From an uncultured Prevotellaceae bacterium (GTDB taxonomy: Bacteria > Bacteroidota > Bacteroidia > Bacteroidales > Bacteroidaceae): DNA of 26,000 bases. The translations under genes and the position numbers were made by a program. The notes under the pieces are model-generated. The model made no database searches and had not been told where the DNA came from. It saw only the letters and a list, made by a program, of their open reading frames with translations. Below, piece after piece: positions 15,389 through 23,211 of the stretch. Where the stretch lies: the NCBI GenBank assembly GCA_946539635.1, contig CAMNHS010000003.1:1-26000 (forward strand). Direction: 5' to 3'. Within the stretch, counting starts at the first letter, position 1. The number at the start of each line of letters is the position of its first letter.

Positions 15389-16585
15389 ATGAAAGAATTA
15401 ACACTTAAGTATGGCTGTAATCCTAATCAAAAGCCATCACGCATCTTTATGGCAGATGGGGCTGCCAATGGTGGAGAATTGCCTATAGAAGTTCTTAATG
15501 GTCGTCCTGGCTACATCAATTTCCTTGATGCCTTGAACTCTTGGCAGTTAGTAAAAGAACTGAAAGAAGCAACAGGTCTTCCTGCTGCAGCATCTTTCAA
15601 ACATGTCTCTCCTGCTGGAGCTGCTGTAGGTCTGCCTCTGAGTGACACCTTGAAGAAGATATACTTCGTTGATGACATCAAACTGCCATTGACTCCCATT
15701 GCATGCGCTTACGCAAGGGCACGTGGAGCTGACAGAATGTCTTCTTACGGCGATTTCATCGCACTTAGCGACGAATGCGACGCCGCTACCGCTACTCTCA
15801 TAAAACGCGAAGTAAGTGATGGTATTATTGCACCAAGTTTCAGCGAGGAAGCTCTACAAATACTCCGCGAAAAACGCAAAGGGACTTACAACGTCATAAA
15901 GATTGATCCAAATTACAAACCTGATCCAGTTGAGACAAAGCAGTGCTTTGGCATCACCTTTGAGCAAGGCAGAAATGAGATAAAACTCAATGACCCGACC
16001 CTGTTTGAGAATATTCCAACAAAGCAGAAGGCATTTACCGAGGAAGCTAAGCGCGACCTTATGATTGCTCTCATAACTTTGAAGTACACTCAGTCAAACT
16101 CTGTTTGTTACGTAAAAGACGGTCAGGCAATAGGTATTGGAGCAGGTCAGCAAAGCCGTATCCACTGCACACGCCTTGCAGGAAATAAGGCTGATATATG
16201 GTGGTTGCGTCAGTCTCCGAAAGTAATGAATCTACCTTTCAAACAGGATATCCGTAGAGCTGATAGGGACAATACCATCGATGTTTATATCTCCGATGAC
16301 TACGAGGACGTACTCGCGGATGGAACATGGCAGAAATTCTTCACCGAAAAGCCAGAGCCTATGACTCATGAAGAGAAGAAGGCATGGATAGCCAAGAACA
16401 CGGATGTATCACTCGGTTCTGACGCATTCTTTCCATTCGGTGATAATATAGAAAGAGCACATCGTAGCGGTGTGAAATACATTGCACAGGCTGGCGGCTC
16501 CGTACGTGACGATAATGTCATCGAAACCTGCGACAAGTATAACATCACAATGGCATTCACAGGAGTAAGACTATTCCATCATTAA
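15389..16585 (+). CDS. Standalone AICAR formyltransferase (PurH C-terminal-domain homologue)
   Basis: 398 residues. Transfers a formyl group from 10-formyl-tetrahydrofolate to AICAR, the ninth step of purine synthesis, in the cytoplasm. Seen: the catalytic Lys-His pair K71-H72 in SFKHVSPAGAAVG; RMSSYGDFIALS, corresponding to the SDP...FGG segment of PurH; GIGAGQQSRIHCTRLAG; SDAFFPFGDNIERA; GVKYIAQAGGSVRDD; and the C-terminus MAFTGVRLFHH, like the FRH end of PurH. The N-terminal IMP cyclohydrolase (MGS-like) domain of ordinary bifunctional PurH (about 500-530 residues) is absent; the protein starts directly at the transformylase domain. Similar monofunctional versions exist in Bacteroidota and often coexist with a full PurH elsewhere. 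First gene of a tightly overlapping operon: its TAA shares a base with the next ATG. Confidence 0.9.
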   Translation: MKELTLKYGCNPNQKPSRIFMADGAANGGELPIEVLNGRPGYINFLDALNSWQLVKELKEATGLPAAASFKHVSPAGAAVGLPLSDTLKKIYFVDDIKLPLTPIACAYARARGADRMSSYGDFIALSDECDAATATLIKREVSDGIIAPSFSEEALQILREKRKGTYNVIKIDPNYKPDPVETKQCFGITFEQGRNEIKLNDPTLFENIPTKQKAFTEEAKRDLMIALITLKYTQSNSVCYVKDGQAIGIGAGQQSRIHCTRLAGNKADIWWLRQSPKVMNLPFKQDIRRADRDNTIDVYISDDYEDVLADGTWQKFFTEKPEPMTHEEKKAWIAKNTDVSLGSDAFFPFGDNIERAHRSGVKYIAQAGGSVRDDNVIETCDKYNITMAFTGVRLFHH

Positions 16586-16770
16586 TGGACGATTTTCAAC
16601 TTATACTCGAAAATGGTATCAACTTCGGACGTGGAGGCGACAAACCCAAGAAGGAAGAAAAGATAAAGACCAAAGCGAAGAAGAAGAAATACATCACTGG
16701 TGCTCACGGTTCTGGTTCTGCAAAGCAGAAAGCAAAATACCGTGAACAGCGGGCCAATAGGCATAAATGA
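16585..16770 (+). CDS. Small highly basic protein of unknown function
   Basis: 61 residues, with 14 Lys and 4 Arg against 7 acidic residues. Seen: a mostly neutral N-terminus (MDDFQLILENGINFGRGGD), then Lys-rich stretches (KKEEKIKTKAKKKKY) and a basic end (AKYREQRANRHK). No signal peptide or membrane segment. It is accepted as real because its ATG overlaps the upstream stop by one base (TAATG) and its own stop overlaps the next start by four (ATGA); such nested couplings rarely occur by chance. The composition suggests contact with RNA, ribosomes or acidic lipids, but this is only an inference. Confidence 0.75.
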   Translation: MDDFQLILENGINFGRGGDKPKKEEKIKTKAKKKKYITGAHGSGSAKQKAKYREQRANRHK

Positions 16771-18587
16771 GGGGTTTAAAGAAACTTGACATATTCATGG
16801 TGCGACAGTTTCTGTTGCTCTTCATAGGCACATTCTGCATAAGTCTGTTCGTGCTGATGATGCAGTTTCTGTGGCGTTATGTCGATGAACTGATTGGCAA
16901 AGGACTATCGTTGGAAGTGCTTGGCAAGTTCTTTTGGTATATGGGATTGATGCTCGTACCACAGGCTTTGCCACTTGCCGTTCTCCTCTCCTCCCTCATC
17001 ACAATGGGTAACCTAGGCGAGAGTAGTGAGTTGACAGCCATCAAAGCTGCTGGAATATCGCTGCTAAAGAGTCTCAGAGGGTTGATTATATTCGTTGTAC
17101 TCATTGCCACTGTTTCTTTTATCTTTCAAAACGACATTGGTCCGCAATCAAATGTCAATCTGAGGCAACTGCTTCTTTCAATGAAGCAAAAGAGTCCAGA
17201 GTTGGAAATCCCTGAAGAAATCTTCTATTCCGGCATTCCTAACTGTAACTTGTATGTACAGAAGAAAGACCTCGAAACCGGAATGCTTTATGGCATCATG
17301 ATATACAGAATGACACAAAGTTTTGAAGATGCTGCCATAATACTTGCTGACTCTGGAAAATTGCAGTCAACCGCTGAAAAGCAACACCTACTTCTCACTC
17401 TATACAATGGAGAGTGGTTTGAGAATATGCGGTCCCAGGAACTGGCGGGCAATGCCAATGTACCTTATCGTCGAGAGAGTTTTTCAAAAAAGCAAATAGT
17501 ATTGGATTTCGATAATGGATTCAATCTGGCAGAGGCATCCGGCATATCCCAATCTGCCACAGCCCAAAGCATAAAACAACTGTTACACCATATCGACTCC
17601 TTGAAACTATACCAAGATAGTGTTGGCAAGGAGGTTCGGAGGGAACTTCGCACAATGGCATTCAACACGCCACAAGTCAATAAAGCTGACAGTATTGCTG
17701 CCATCAAATACGAAGAAAAGGGAAAAGCCTCCGTTGACTCACTCTTTCAGAAGATGTCCCCAGAAAAACAACTCAATCTCATGCAACAGCTAAGGAGTCG
17801 CGTGAACAATGCAAATGTACAAACAGAATTCCGCAGCTTTGCAGCAGAAGTCAATTTCAAGATGGTGCGTGAGGACTGGATAGAACTAGTGAACAAGTTC
17901 ACTCTATCATTCATGGTAATAGTGTTCTTCTTTATTGGAGCATCACTCGGTGCAATCATCCGAAAAGGCGGCTTAGGAGTACCTGTCATCATCTCTGTCA
18001 TAGTGTTCATCCTATTCTACATTCTTGACAACACAGGTTTCCGCATGGCCAGACAAGCTTCATGGTCCATAGCCTTCGGAAAAGGTCTGGCACCAGCAGT
18101 ATTGATACCACTGGCCACATGGGTAACATATAAAGCGAATAAAGACTCCGTTGTATTCAACATGGATGCTTACAGGATGTTCTTCATACGAGTATTTGGA
18201 CTACGCGTCAAGAGACATATCACCTCAAAAGAGGTTATCATCAACGATCCGAACTACTTTGATGATGTCAGAAAGTTGTCACTCCTTACCGATAGTGTCA
18301 GAAGGTACTCAAGAAAGTACAAACTGAAATACCTCTTTAATTCTATCGCTGCTTCTATCAGGTATAAACGAGATCCAGAACTTGACAACATCATAGCAGA
18401 TTTGGAAGCAATCGTCGATGATCTCAGCAATACCCGTGATCGCTTCATCCTATCATATCTCAACAAATATCCTATAATAGCAGAAAAAGGATTGGGACGT
18501 TTAAGATTATATAGGGAACTCAAACAAATACGTAAGGTCAATGACCTCATGATAACTCGAATAGAACAATTAACCAAAAATATATAA
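16767..18587 (+). CDS. LptF/LptG (YjgP/YjgQ) family permease with long C-terminal extension
   Basis: 606 residues, inner membrane. LptF and LptG form the membrane part of the LptB2FG transporter that extracts lipopolysaccharide for export. Seen: three N-terminal membrane helices (about 14-36, 55-80, 104-121) with the family motif ELTAIKAAGIS at 88-98 between helices 2 and 3; a periplasmic beta-jellyroll region (about 130-270); a charged, partly helical stretch (about 275-375); three more helices (about 379-396, 404-421, 440-458); and about 145 cytoplasmic residues at the end, largely helical (DLEAIVDDLSNTRDRF). E. coli LptF and LptG have about 360 residues, so both the insertion before helix 4 and the tail are extra; long forms are usual in Bacteroidota. 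Whether it is LptF or LptG cannot be told. Start overlaps the small basic gene (ATGA). Confidence 0.9.
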   Translation: MRGLKKLDIFMVRQFLLLFIGTFCISLFVLMMQFLWRYVDELIGKGLSLEVLGKFFWYMGLMLVPQALPLAVLLSSLITMGNLGESSELTAIKAAGISLLKSLRGLIIFVVLIATVSFIFQNDIGPQSNVNLRQLLLSMKQKSPELEIPEEIFYSGIPNCNLYVQKKDLETGMLYGIMIYRMTQSFEDAAIILADSGKLQSTAEKQHLLLTLYNGEWFENMRSQELAGNANVPYRRESFSKKQIVLDFDNGFNLAEASGISQSATAQSIKQLLHHIDSLKLYQDSVGKEVRRELRTMAFNTPQVNKADSIAAIKYEEKGKASVDSLFQKMSPEKQLNLMQQLRSRVNNANVQTEFRSFAAEVNFKMVREDWIELVNKFTLSFMVIVFFFIGASLGAIIRKGGLGVPVIISVIVFILFYILDNTGFRMARQASWSIAFGKGLAPAVLIPLATWVTYKANKDSVVFNMDAYRMFFIRVFGLRVKRHITSKEVIINDPNYFDDVRKLSLLTDSVRRYSRKYKLKYLFNSIAASIRYKRDPELDNIIADLEAIVDDLSNTRDRFILSYLNKYPIIAEKGLGRLRLYRELKQIRKVNDLMITRIEQLTKNI

Positions 18588-18592
18588 AAACA

Positions 18593-19783
18593 ATGCATTT
18601 ATCAAGTAGATTAAACAGATTGGCACCTTCTGCAACTCTCGCGATGTCACAGAAGAGTAGTGAAATGAAGGCTGCAGGAATTGATGTAATTAACCTCAGT
18701 GTAGGAGAACCTGACTTCAATACACCAGATCACATTAAGACTTCAGCAAAGAAAGCCATTGATGACAACTGGTCACGTTATTCTCCAGTCCCAGGTTATG
18801 CAGACCTTCGCGAGGCTATCGTTGCAAAACTGAAGAACGAAAACGGCTTGGACTACAAGGCTAGCGAGATTTTAGTAAGTAATGGTGCAAAACAGGCTGT
18901 ATGTAATGCCGTTATGGCGCTCGTTGATGATGGTGAGGAGGTAATCATCCCTACCCCATACTGGGTTTCATATCCACAGATGGTACTCCTCGCAGGCGGT
19001 ACACCAGTACATATCCCAGCTGGTTTCGACCAGAATTTCAAGATTACTCCTGCTCAGTTAGAAGCAGCCATCACCCCAAAGACTCGTATGCTTATCCTTT
19101 GCTCACCAAGCAATCCAACAGGTTCTGTATATAGTAAAGCAGAGTTGCAGGCTTTGGCTGAAGTAATAAAGAAGCATCCTGAGGTATATGTTCTTGCCGA
19201 TGAGATATATGAGCACATCAATTATGTTGGAAAACATGAGAGTATCGCTCAATTCCCTGGCATGAAAGAACAGAGCATCATTATCAATGGTGTTTCAAAG
19301 GCTTACGCAATGACAGGATGGCGCATAGGATATATGGCAGCTCCTGAATGGATTATCAAAGGATGTAACAAACTACAGGGACAATATACCTCTGGCCCTT
19401 GCTCTGTATCACAGAAAGCGGCACTTGAGGCATACACCGCTTCACAGGCTTGTGTAGAGGACATGCGTCAGGCTTTTGAACGTCGCAAGAATCTCATCGT
19501 AGGCCTCGTCAAGGAGATTCCAGGCCTGGAGGTGAATTCACCTGATGGAGCTTTCTATGTATTCCCAAAATGTAAGAGCTACCTCGGTAAGACAGACGGA
19601 GAACGCGTTATCAAAGATACTAACGACTTCGCTATGTATCTGTTGGAAGTAGGTCACGTAGCAACTGTTGGTGGTGATGCTTTTGGAGATCCGGAATGCT
19701 TCCGTATGAGTTACGCAACAAGTGATGAGAACATCGTAGAAGCAATGCGCCGTATCAAGGAATGCTGTGCAAAATTACACTAG
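18593..19783 (+). CDS. aspC: Pyridoxal-phosphate-dependent aspartate aminotransferase (class I, AspC/AspB-like)
   Basis: 396 residues, cytoplasmic. Moves the amino group between aspartate and 2-oxoglutarate with pyridoxal phosphate. Seen: VGEPDFNTPDHIK at the N-terminus; YSPVPGYADLREAI; NGAKQAV (phosphate-binding loop); SPSNPTGSVYSKAEL; LADEIYEHINY with the Asp and Tyr that hold the cofactor; the Schiff-base lysine K236 in SKAYAMTGWRIGYMA; and R371 in FRMSYATSDENI that binds the substrate carboxylate. Length is standard for the I-gamma subgroup. The start is five bases after the stop of the permease gene, so it is likely part of that operon; a terminator follows. The exact amino-acid preference within the subgroup is inferred. 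Confidence 0.93.
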   Translation: MHLSSRLNRLAPSATLAMSQKSSEMKAAGIDVINLSVGEPDFNTPDHIKTSAKKAIDDNWSRYSPVPGYADLREAIVAKLKNENGLDYKASEILVSNGAKQAVCNAVMALVDDGEEVIIPTPYWVSYPQMVLLAGGTPVHIPAGFDQNFKITPAQLEAAITPKTRMLILCSPSNPTGSVYSKAELQALAEVIKKHPEVYVLADEIYEHINYVGKHESIAQFPGMKEQSIIINGVSKAYAMTGWRIGYMAAPEWIIKGCNKLQGQYTSGPCSVSQKAALEAYTASQACVEDMRQAFERRKNLIVGLVKEIPGLEVNSPDGAFYVFPKCKSYLGKTDGERVIKDTNDFAMYLLEVGHVATVGGDAFGDPECFRMSYATSDENIVEAMRRIKECCAKLH

Positions 19784-19812
19784 AGACAACATAAATCTGA
19801 ATGCAATCAAGA

Positions 19813-19845
19813 GGAGTCGCGCTCACGCGTGACTCCTTATTTTTT
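19813..19845 (+). terminator. Rho-independent terminator after the aminotransferase gene
   Basis: Ten-pair stem GGAGTCGCGC (19813-19822) with GCGTGACTCC (19827-19836), one G-U pair, loop TCAC, followed by TTATTTTTT. Confidence 0.88.
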
Positions 19846-20015
19846 ATATCAAACTAACTTTTTTACTACTTTTTTGTAATAAAACATACAAAATAGCGTT
19901 ATGATTATAAAACAAACATTGCAGAGTATGCCCCTTAATGGCAGTAAAAGGCTACAAAAGATGGGGTTTTCATGTTAAAAGTTCTTAATTCTTATCCAAT
20001 ATCAAGAAAATTTAA
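19846..20015. other. AT-rich intergenic stretch with no supported gene
   Basis: Between the terminator and the -7 box of the exbB promoter. It holds only a 25-codon open frame (19901-19978) with no ribosome binding site and no recognisable product. No tRNA, riboswitch or long repeat seen. Confidence 0.6.
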
Positions 20016-20023
20016 TACCTTTG
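20016..20023 (+). promoter_or_regulatory. Probable -7 box for the exbB-exbD-exbD-tonB cluster
   Basis: TACCTTTG, a full match to TAnnTTTG, about 100 bases before the exbB ATG. The -33 element is not clear. The leader of roughly 95 bases is AT-rich, with no obvious hairpin or iron-box palindrome. Confidence 0.6.
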
Positions 20024-20124
20024 CTGCGAAATCGCCACCTAATCGTGCATTCAAGTAAAACAAACTAATTATATCAATTATATTAATTTTTTAATTTTTC
20101 ATTTATCTAACTAAACAAAAAATT

Positions 20125-20961
20125 ATGGCAGACGTTAAAAAACCAGCCGCTCAGAAGAAAGCCTCAGCAGGTTTTCAGGGAGTTCGTAATGCAATTTGGA
20201 TTATTTGCGCAATGTTCATCATTGCAGTATGTATCTACAAGTTCGTCCTCGGTGACCCAGCCAATTTCGTAGGTGGTGATCCAGAAGGAGAAGTTCTTAA
20301 TGGTAACATGCTCGGTACCATCTATAAAGGTGGTGTCGTTGTGCCTGTCCTGATTACTTTGATTCTCACTGTGCTTTGTCTTTCTATTGAGCGTATGCTC
20401 GCACAGCGCACAGCATTCGGTAAGATGGCTACAACAAAGTTCGTTGTTGAAATCAAGGCAGCTCTCAAGCAGAATGATTTCGCTAAGGCTCAGGATCTTT
20501 GCAAGAAGCAAAGCGGTACTATTGCAAACGTTGTTGGCGCTTCTCTGAAGATGTACGAAGAAATGGAAAAGGACAGCAACCTCAAGAAGGCTCAGAAGAT
20601 TGCTAAGATTCAGCAGGCTCACGAAGAGGCAGTACAACTTGAGATGCCTACTCTGCAGATGAACATGCCTATGCTTGCTACTCTTGTAACACTGGGTACC
20701 CTTACCGCTCTGTTCGGTACTGTAACTGGTATGATCAAGTCATTCGCAGCCCTCGCATCTGGTGGTGGTGGTGACTCTGTAGCACTTTCAACCGGTATCT
20801 CTGAGGCCCTCATCAATACCGCTCTCGGTATCTTGACATCATGGCTCGCTGTGATATCTTATAACTTCTTCTCTAACCGTATCGATAAGCTTACATACGC
20901 TCTTGATGAGGTAGGTTACACAATTGCTCAGACTTACGAGGCAAACCACGACGAAGCTTAA
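20125..20961 (+). CDS. exbB: ExbB / TolQ / MotA-type proton channel protein
   Basis: 278 residues, inner membrane. Pentameric component that, with ExbD, uses the proton gradient to energise TonB. Seen: a Lys/Ala-rich cytoplasmic start (KKPAAQKKASAG); helix 1 about 24-42; helix 2 about 71-89 followed by ERMLAQRTAFGK; a cytoplasmic helical domain about 95-178; helix 3 about 182-206 (TLGTLTALFGTVTGMIKSF, the family's conserved channel helix) and helix 4 about 226-250 (GISEALINTALGILTSWLAV). The A-L-T-G-S/T residue pattern of ExbB helices 3 and 4 is present. The extra first helix is the usual Bacteroidota layout. First gene of the cluster, 34 bp from exbD. Confidence 0.94.
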   Translation: MADVKKPAAQKKASAGFQGVRNAIWIICAMFIIAVCIYKFVLGDPANFVGGDPEGEVLNGNMLGTIYKGGVVVPVLITLILTVLCLSIERMLAQRTAFGKMATTKFVVEIKAALKQNDFAKAQDLCKKQSGTIANVVGASLKMYEEMEKDSNLKKAQKIAKIQQAHEEAVQLEMPTLQMNMPMLATLVTLGTLTALFGTVTGMIKSFAALASGGGGDSVALSTGISEALINTALGILTSWLAVISYNFFSNRIDKLTYALDEVGYTIAQTYEANHDEA

Positions 20962-20995
20962 TTTTTACTTCTAACCCTTTAAAACTTTTATCGCT

Positions 20996-21607
20996 ATGGG
21001 TAAAGTAAAACTTAAGAAACAAGACATCTGGATCGACATGACGCCTATGTCGGACGTGATGACACTGCTTCTGTGCTTCTTCATGTTGACATCAACATTC
21101 GTGAAGCCTGAACCAGTGAAGGTGGTAACACCATCATCAGTGTCTGAGATTAAGGTGCCTGAGAAAGATGTTCTCAACATTCTTGTCGACAAGACAGGCA
21201 AGGTGTTCATGAGCATGGATAACCAGATTTACCTTGAGCAGGCAGTTCTTGAAGTGACCGGAAATTTCAATATCGACTTGAACGGTGCACAGCTTGCTGC
21301 CTTCAAAGCAGATCCAATGTTTGGTACACCTCTGAACGTTCTTAAAGATTATCTTAATAAGGAAGAGTCAGAGCGTGCTAAAGCACTGAAGGAACTGGGT
21401 ATCCCAACGGATAGTATAGATGGTGGTCTTTCTGAATTCCAAGAGTGGGTAAAAGCAGCACGTTCTGCTAATCCCGACTTGAAAGTTGCTTTAAAAGCAG
21501 ATTCAGATACACCATATAAGACGATTAAAAATATTATGTCGGAGTTGCAGGATATTAACGAAAACCGTTATTATCTCATTACATCACTCAAAACATCGGA
21601 GGATTAA
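20996..21607 (+). CDS. exbD: ExbD-type biopolymer transport protein, copy 1 (long form)
   Basis: 203 residues; a single-pass inner-membrane protein that carries the proton within the ExbB ring. Seen: basic N-terminus, then MTPMSDVMTLLLCFFM with D20 at the place of the essential aspartate of ExbD (D25 in E. coli), then a periplasmic domain. The periplasmic part is longer than E. coli ExbD (141 residues): an insert at about 85-160 (containing NIDLNGAQLAAFKAD and ESERAKALKEL) precedes the final LKVALKADSDTPYKTIKNIM strand-helix unit, which is the conserved ExbD/TolR fold. The second exbD starts two bases after this stop. Confidence 0.93.
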   Translation: MGKVKLKKQDIWIDMTPMSDVMTLLLCFFMLTSTFVKPEPVKVVTPSSVSEIKVPEKDVLNILVDKTGKVFMSMDNQIYLEQAVLEVTGNFNIDLNGAQLAAFKADPMFGTPLNVLKDYLNKEESERAKALKELGIPTDSIDGGLSEFQEWVKAARSANPDLKVALKADSDTPYKTIKNIMSELQDINENRYYLITSLKTSED

Positions 21608-21609
21608 GA

Positions 21610-22257
21610 ATGGCTAAACAGAAAAAAAGCAGACAGAAAAAGTCACAAACCAGGGTGGACTTCACACCTATGGTTGATATGATGATGCTTCTTATCACAT
21701 TCTTCATGCTCTGTACCTCTTTGGCAAAGCCACAGACAATGGAATTGAGTATGCCGACTAATGATAAGAACTTGGAAGACCAGGATAAGTCTGTTACAAA
21801 AGCATCATACACTATCACTATTTATGTGACAGCAGACAACCAGATACATTACGTAGAAGGTATGCCTAAGTATGATGACCCTACGTGTCTGAAGAAGACT
21901 ACATGGGGAAAAGACGGTATCCGCAAGGTCCTAATCACTCACGTAACCGAAGATAACACCCAGCCAATACAGCAGGTAATGCTGGCAAAGGCTAAGCTGG
22001 ATCAAAAGAGACATGAAAATCCGAAGTTCACACAACAGATGTATGATGATGAGCTTCGTAAGATTAAAGCCGGTGAAATCGACGGAAATAAGATTCAGAC
22101 AATGACAATCATCATCAAGGCTACAGACAATGCTTCTTACCTGAACGTTGTTGATGCACTGGATGAGATGCAGATTTGTTCTGTTGGTAAGTATGTCATC
22201 GACAAGATTACTCCAGATGATCTCAAGCTTCTTGAAGAGGCTGGGGTTAAGGAATAA
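21610..22257 (+). CDS. exbD: ExbD-type biopolymer transport protein, copy 2
   Basis: 215 residues, diverged from copy 1. Seen: very basic N-terminus (KQKKSRQKKSQTR), then FTPMVDMMMLLITFFML with the essential aspartate at D23, then a periplasmic domain ending in the ExbD-type strand-helix (TMTIIIKATDNASYLNVVDAL). The middle (about 75-150) differs from copy 1. Because both copies keep the aspartate, they may form a mixed ExbD dimer in the ExbB pore; two different exbD genes in tandem are common in Bacteroidota. The start is two bases after the previous stop. Confidence 0.93.
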   Translation: MAKQKKSRQKKSQTRVDFTPMVDMMMLLITFFMLCTSLAKPQTMELSMPTNDKNLEDQDKSVTKASYTITIYVTADNQIHYVEGMPKYDDPTCLKKTTWGKDGIRKVLITHVTEDNTQPIQQVMLAKAKLDQKRHENPKFTQQMYDDELRKIKAGEIDGNKIQTMTIIIKATDNASYLNVVDALDEMQICSVGKYVIDKITPDDLKLLEEAGVKE

Positions 22258-22299
22258 GTCTATGCGCGTAACACTTTAACTTAAGAAAGGAAAAGAAAA

Positions 22300-23142
22300 A
22301 TGGCACAAATAGATCTTATATCCAACGAATGGTCGGACATGATGTTCGAAAATCGTAACAAGGAATACGGTGCATACGTACTTCGCAGGCAAACAGGTCG
22401 TCGTAACGTTATATCAATGATAGCTGTATTACTGCTCTTTGCTGCAGTCATGGTCTTCATGATAGCAAAGAATGCCTATGAAGCATATCAGAAGGAGCAT
22501 GCAGTAATGGATCAGGTTACCGAGCTCTCTTCCCTAACACAGCAGAAGAAGAAGGAAGCTAAGGTAGAACGTAAGGAGATTCCTGTAAAACAAGAGCAGC
22601 AGCAGGTCGTAGAAAAGGTAAAGAGTTCTGTGAAGTTTACTGCTCCTGTCATCAAGAAGGACGACGAAGTAAAGCCTGAAGATGAGCTTAAGTCACAGGA
22701 TGAAATCATGAACTCAAAAGTTGCTGTCGGCGCTTTGAACGTTGTCGGTAATGATGAGAATGGTGAAGTGCTGAAGGCTAAGGAAGTCATTGCTACAGAG
22801 CCAGTTAAACCAAAGGAAGAAGAAAACAAGGTATTCGACGTTGTAGAACAGATGCCTTCTTATCCTGGTGGTATGGGAGCTTTGATGCAATACCTGTCTT
22901 CAAACATCAAATATCCTGCAATAGCTGAAGAAAACGGCATCCAGGGACGTGTAATCTGTACCTTCGTCGTAGAACGCGATGGTTCTATCACAGACGTAAG
23001 AATTGCGAAGTCTGTTGACCCATCACTCGACAAGGAAGCTATGCGCGTCGTATCAAAGATGCCTAGGTGGATTCCTGGTAAGCAGAATGGTTCTGCAGTA
23101 CGTGTAAAATACACACTGCCTGTAACATTCCGCCTACAGTAG
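22300..23142 (+). CDS. tonB: TonB-family energy transducer
   Basis: 280 residues. Couples the ExbB/ExbD motor to outer-membrane receptors. Seen: a cytoplasmic start of the Bacteroidota type (LISNEWSDMMFENRNKEYGA); one membrane helix about 38-56; a Lys/Glu/Val-rich periplasmic spacer about 62-185 (rather than the Pro-rich spacer of E. coli); and the C-terminal TonB domain about 187-280 with MPSYPGGMGALMQYLSSNIK, GIQGRVICTFVVERDGSI, DKEAMRVVSKMPRWIPGKQ and YTLPVTFRLQ. A Shine-Dalgarno-like AAGAAAGGAAAAG precedes the ATG. Followed by a strong hairpin. Confidence 0.94.
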   Translation: MAQIDLISNEWSDMMFENRNKEYGAYVLRRQTGRRNVISMIAVLLLFAAVMVFMIAKNAYEAYQKEHAVMDQVTELSSLTQQKKKEAKVERKEIPVKQEQQQVVEKVKSSVKFTAPVIKKDDEVKPEDELKSQDEIMNSKVAVGALNVVGNDENGEVLKAKEVIATEPVKPKEEENKVFDVVEQMPSYPGGMGALMQYLSSNIKYPAIAEENGIQGRVICTFVVERDGSITDVRIAKSVDPSLDKEAMRVVSKMPRWIPGKQNGSAVRVKYTLPVTFRLQ

Positions 23143-23160
23143 AATAACTGATAAATTCTC

Positions 23161-23197
23161 AAAGAGGCCAGAAGGGCATTCCTTTTGGCCTCTTTTT
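23161..23197 (+). terminator. Rho-independent terminator or attenuator inside the TonB cluster
   Basis: A 15-pair stem (23161-23175 with 23181-23195, core AAAGAGGCCA / TGGCCTCTTT, one G-U pair), 5-base loop, followed by TT after TCTTT. It lies between tonB and the PstS-like gene, and no promoter box is visible in the 14 bases left before the next ATG. Confidence 0.85.
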
Positions 23198-23211
23198 AAA
23201 AGACACACACA

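Noticed and set aside
19901-19978. 25-codon open frame (MIIKQTLQSMPLNG...) before the exbB promoter
   Set aside because: No ribosome binding site, no promoter upstream, no recognisable product; upstream sequence is AT-rich and terminator-flanked. Kept only as a note.
20030-20124. Leader before exbB, checked for a riboswitch or an iron-regulator palindrome
   Set aside because: No stable conserved-looking hairpin and no 19-bp Fur-type palindrome could be seen by eye.
20164-20637. Open frame of 157 codons on the minus strand inside exbB
   Set aside because: Fully antisense to a conserved exbB with typical motifs; Leu/Ser/Cys-rich composition as expected for a shadow frame.
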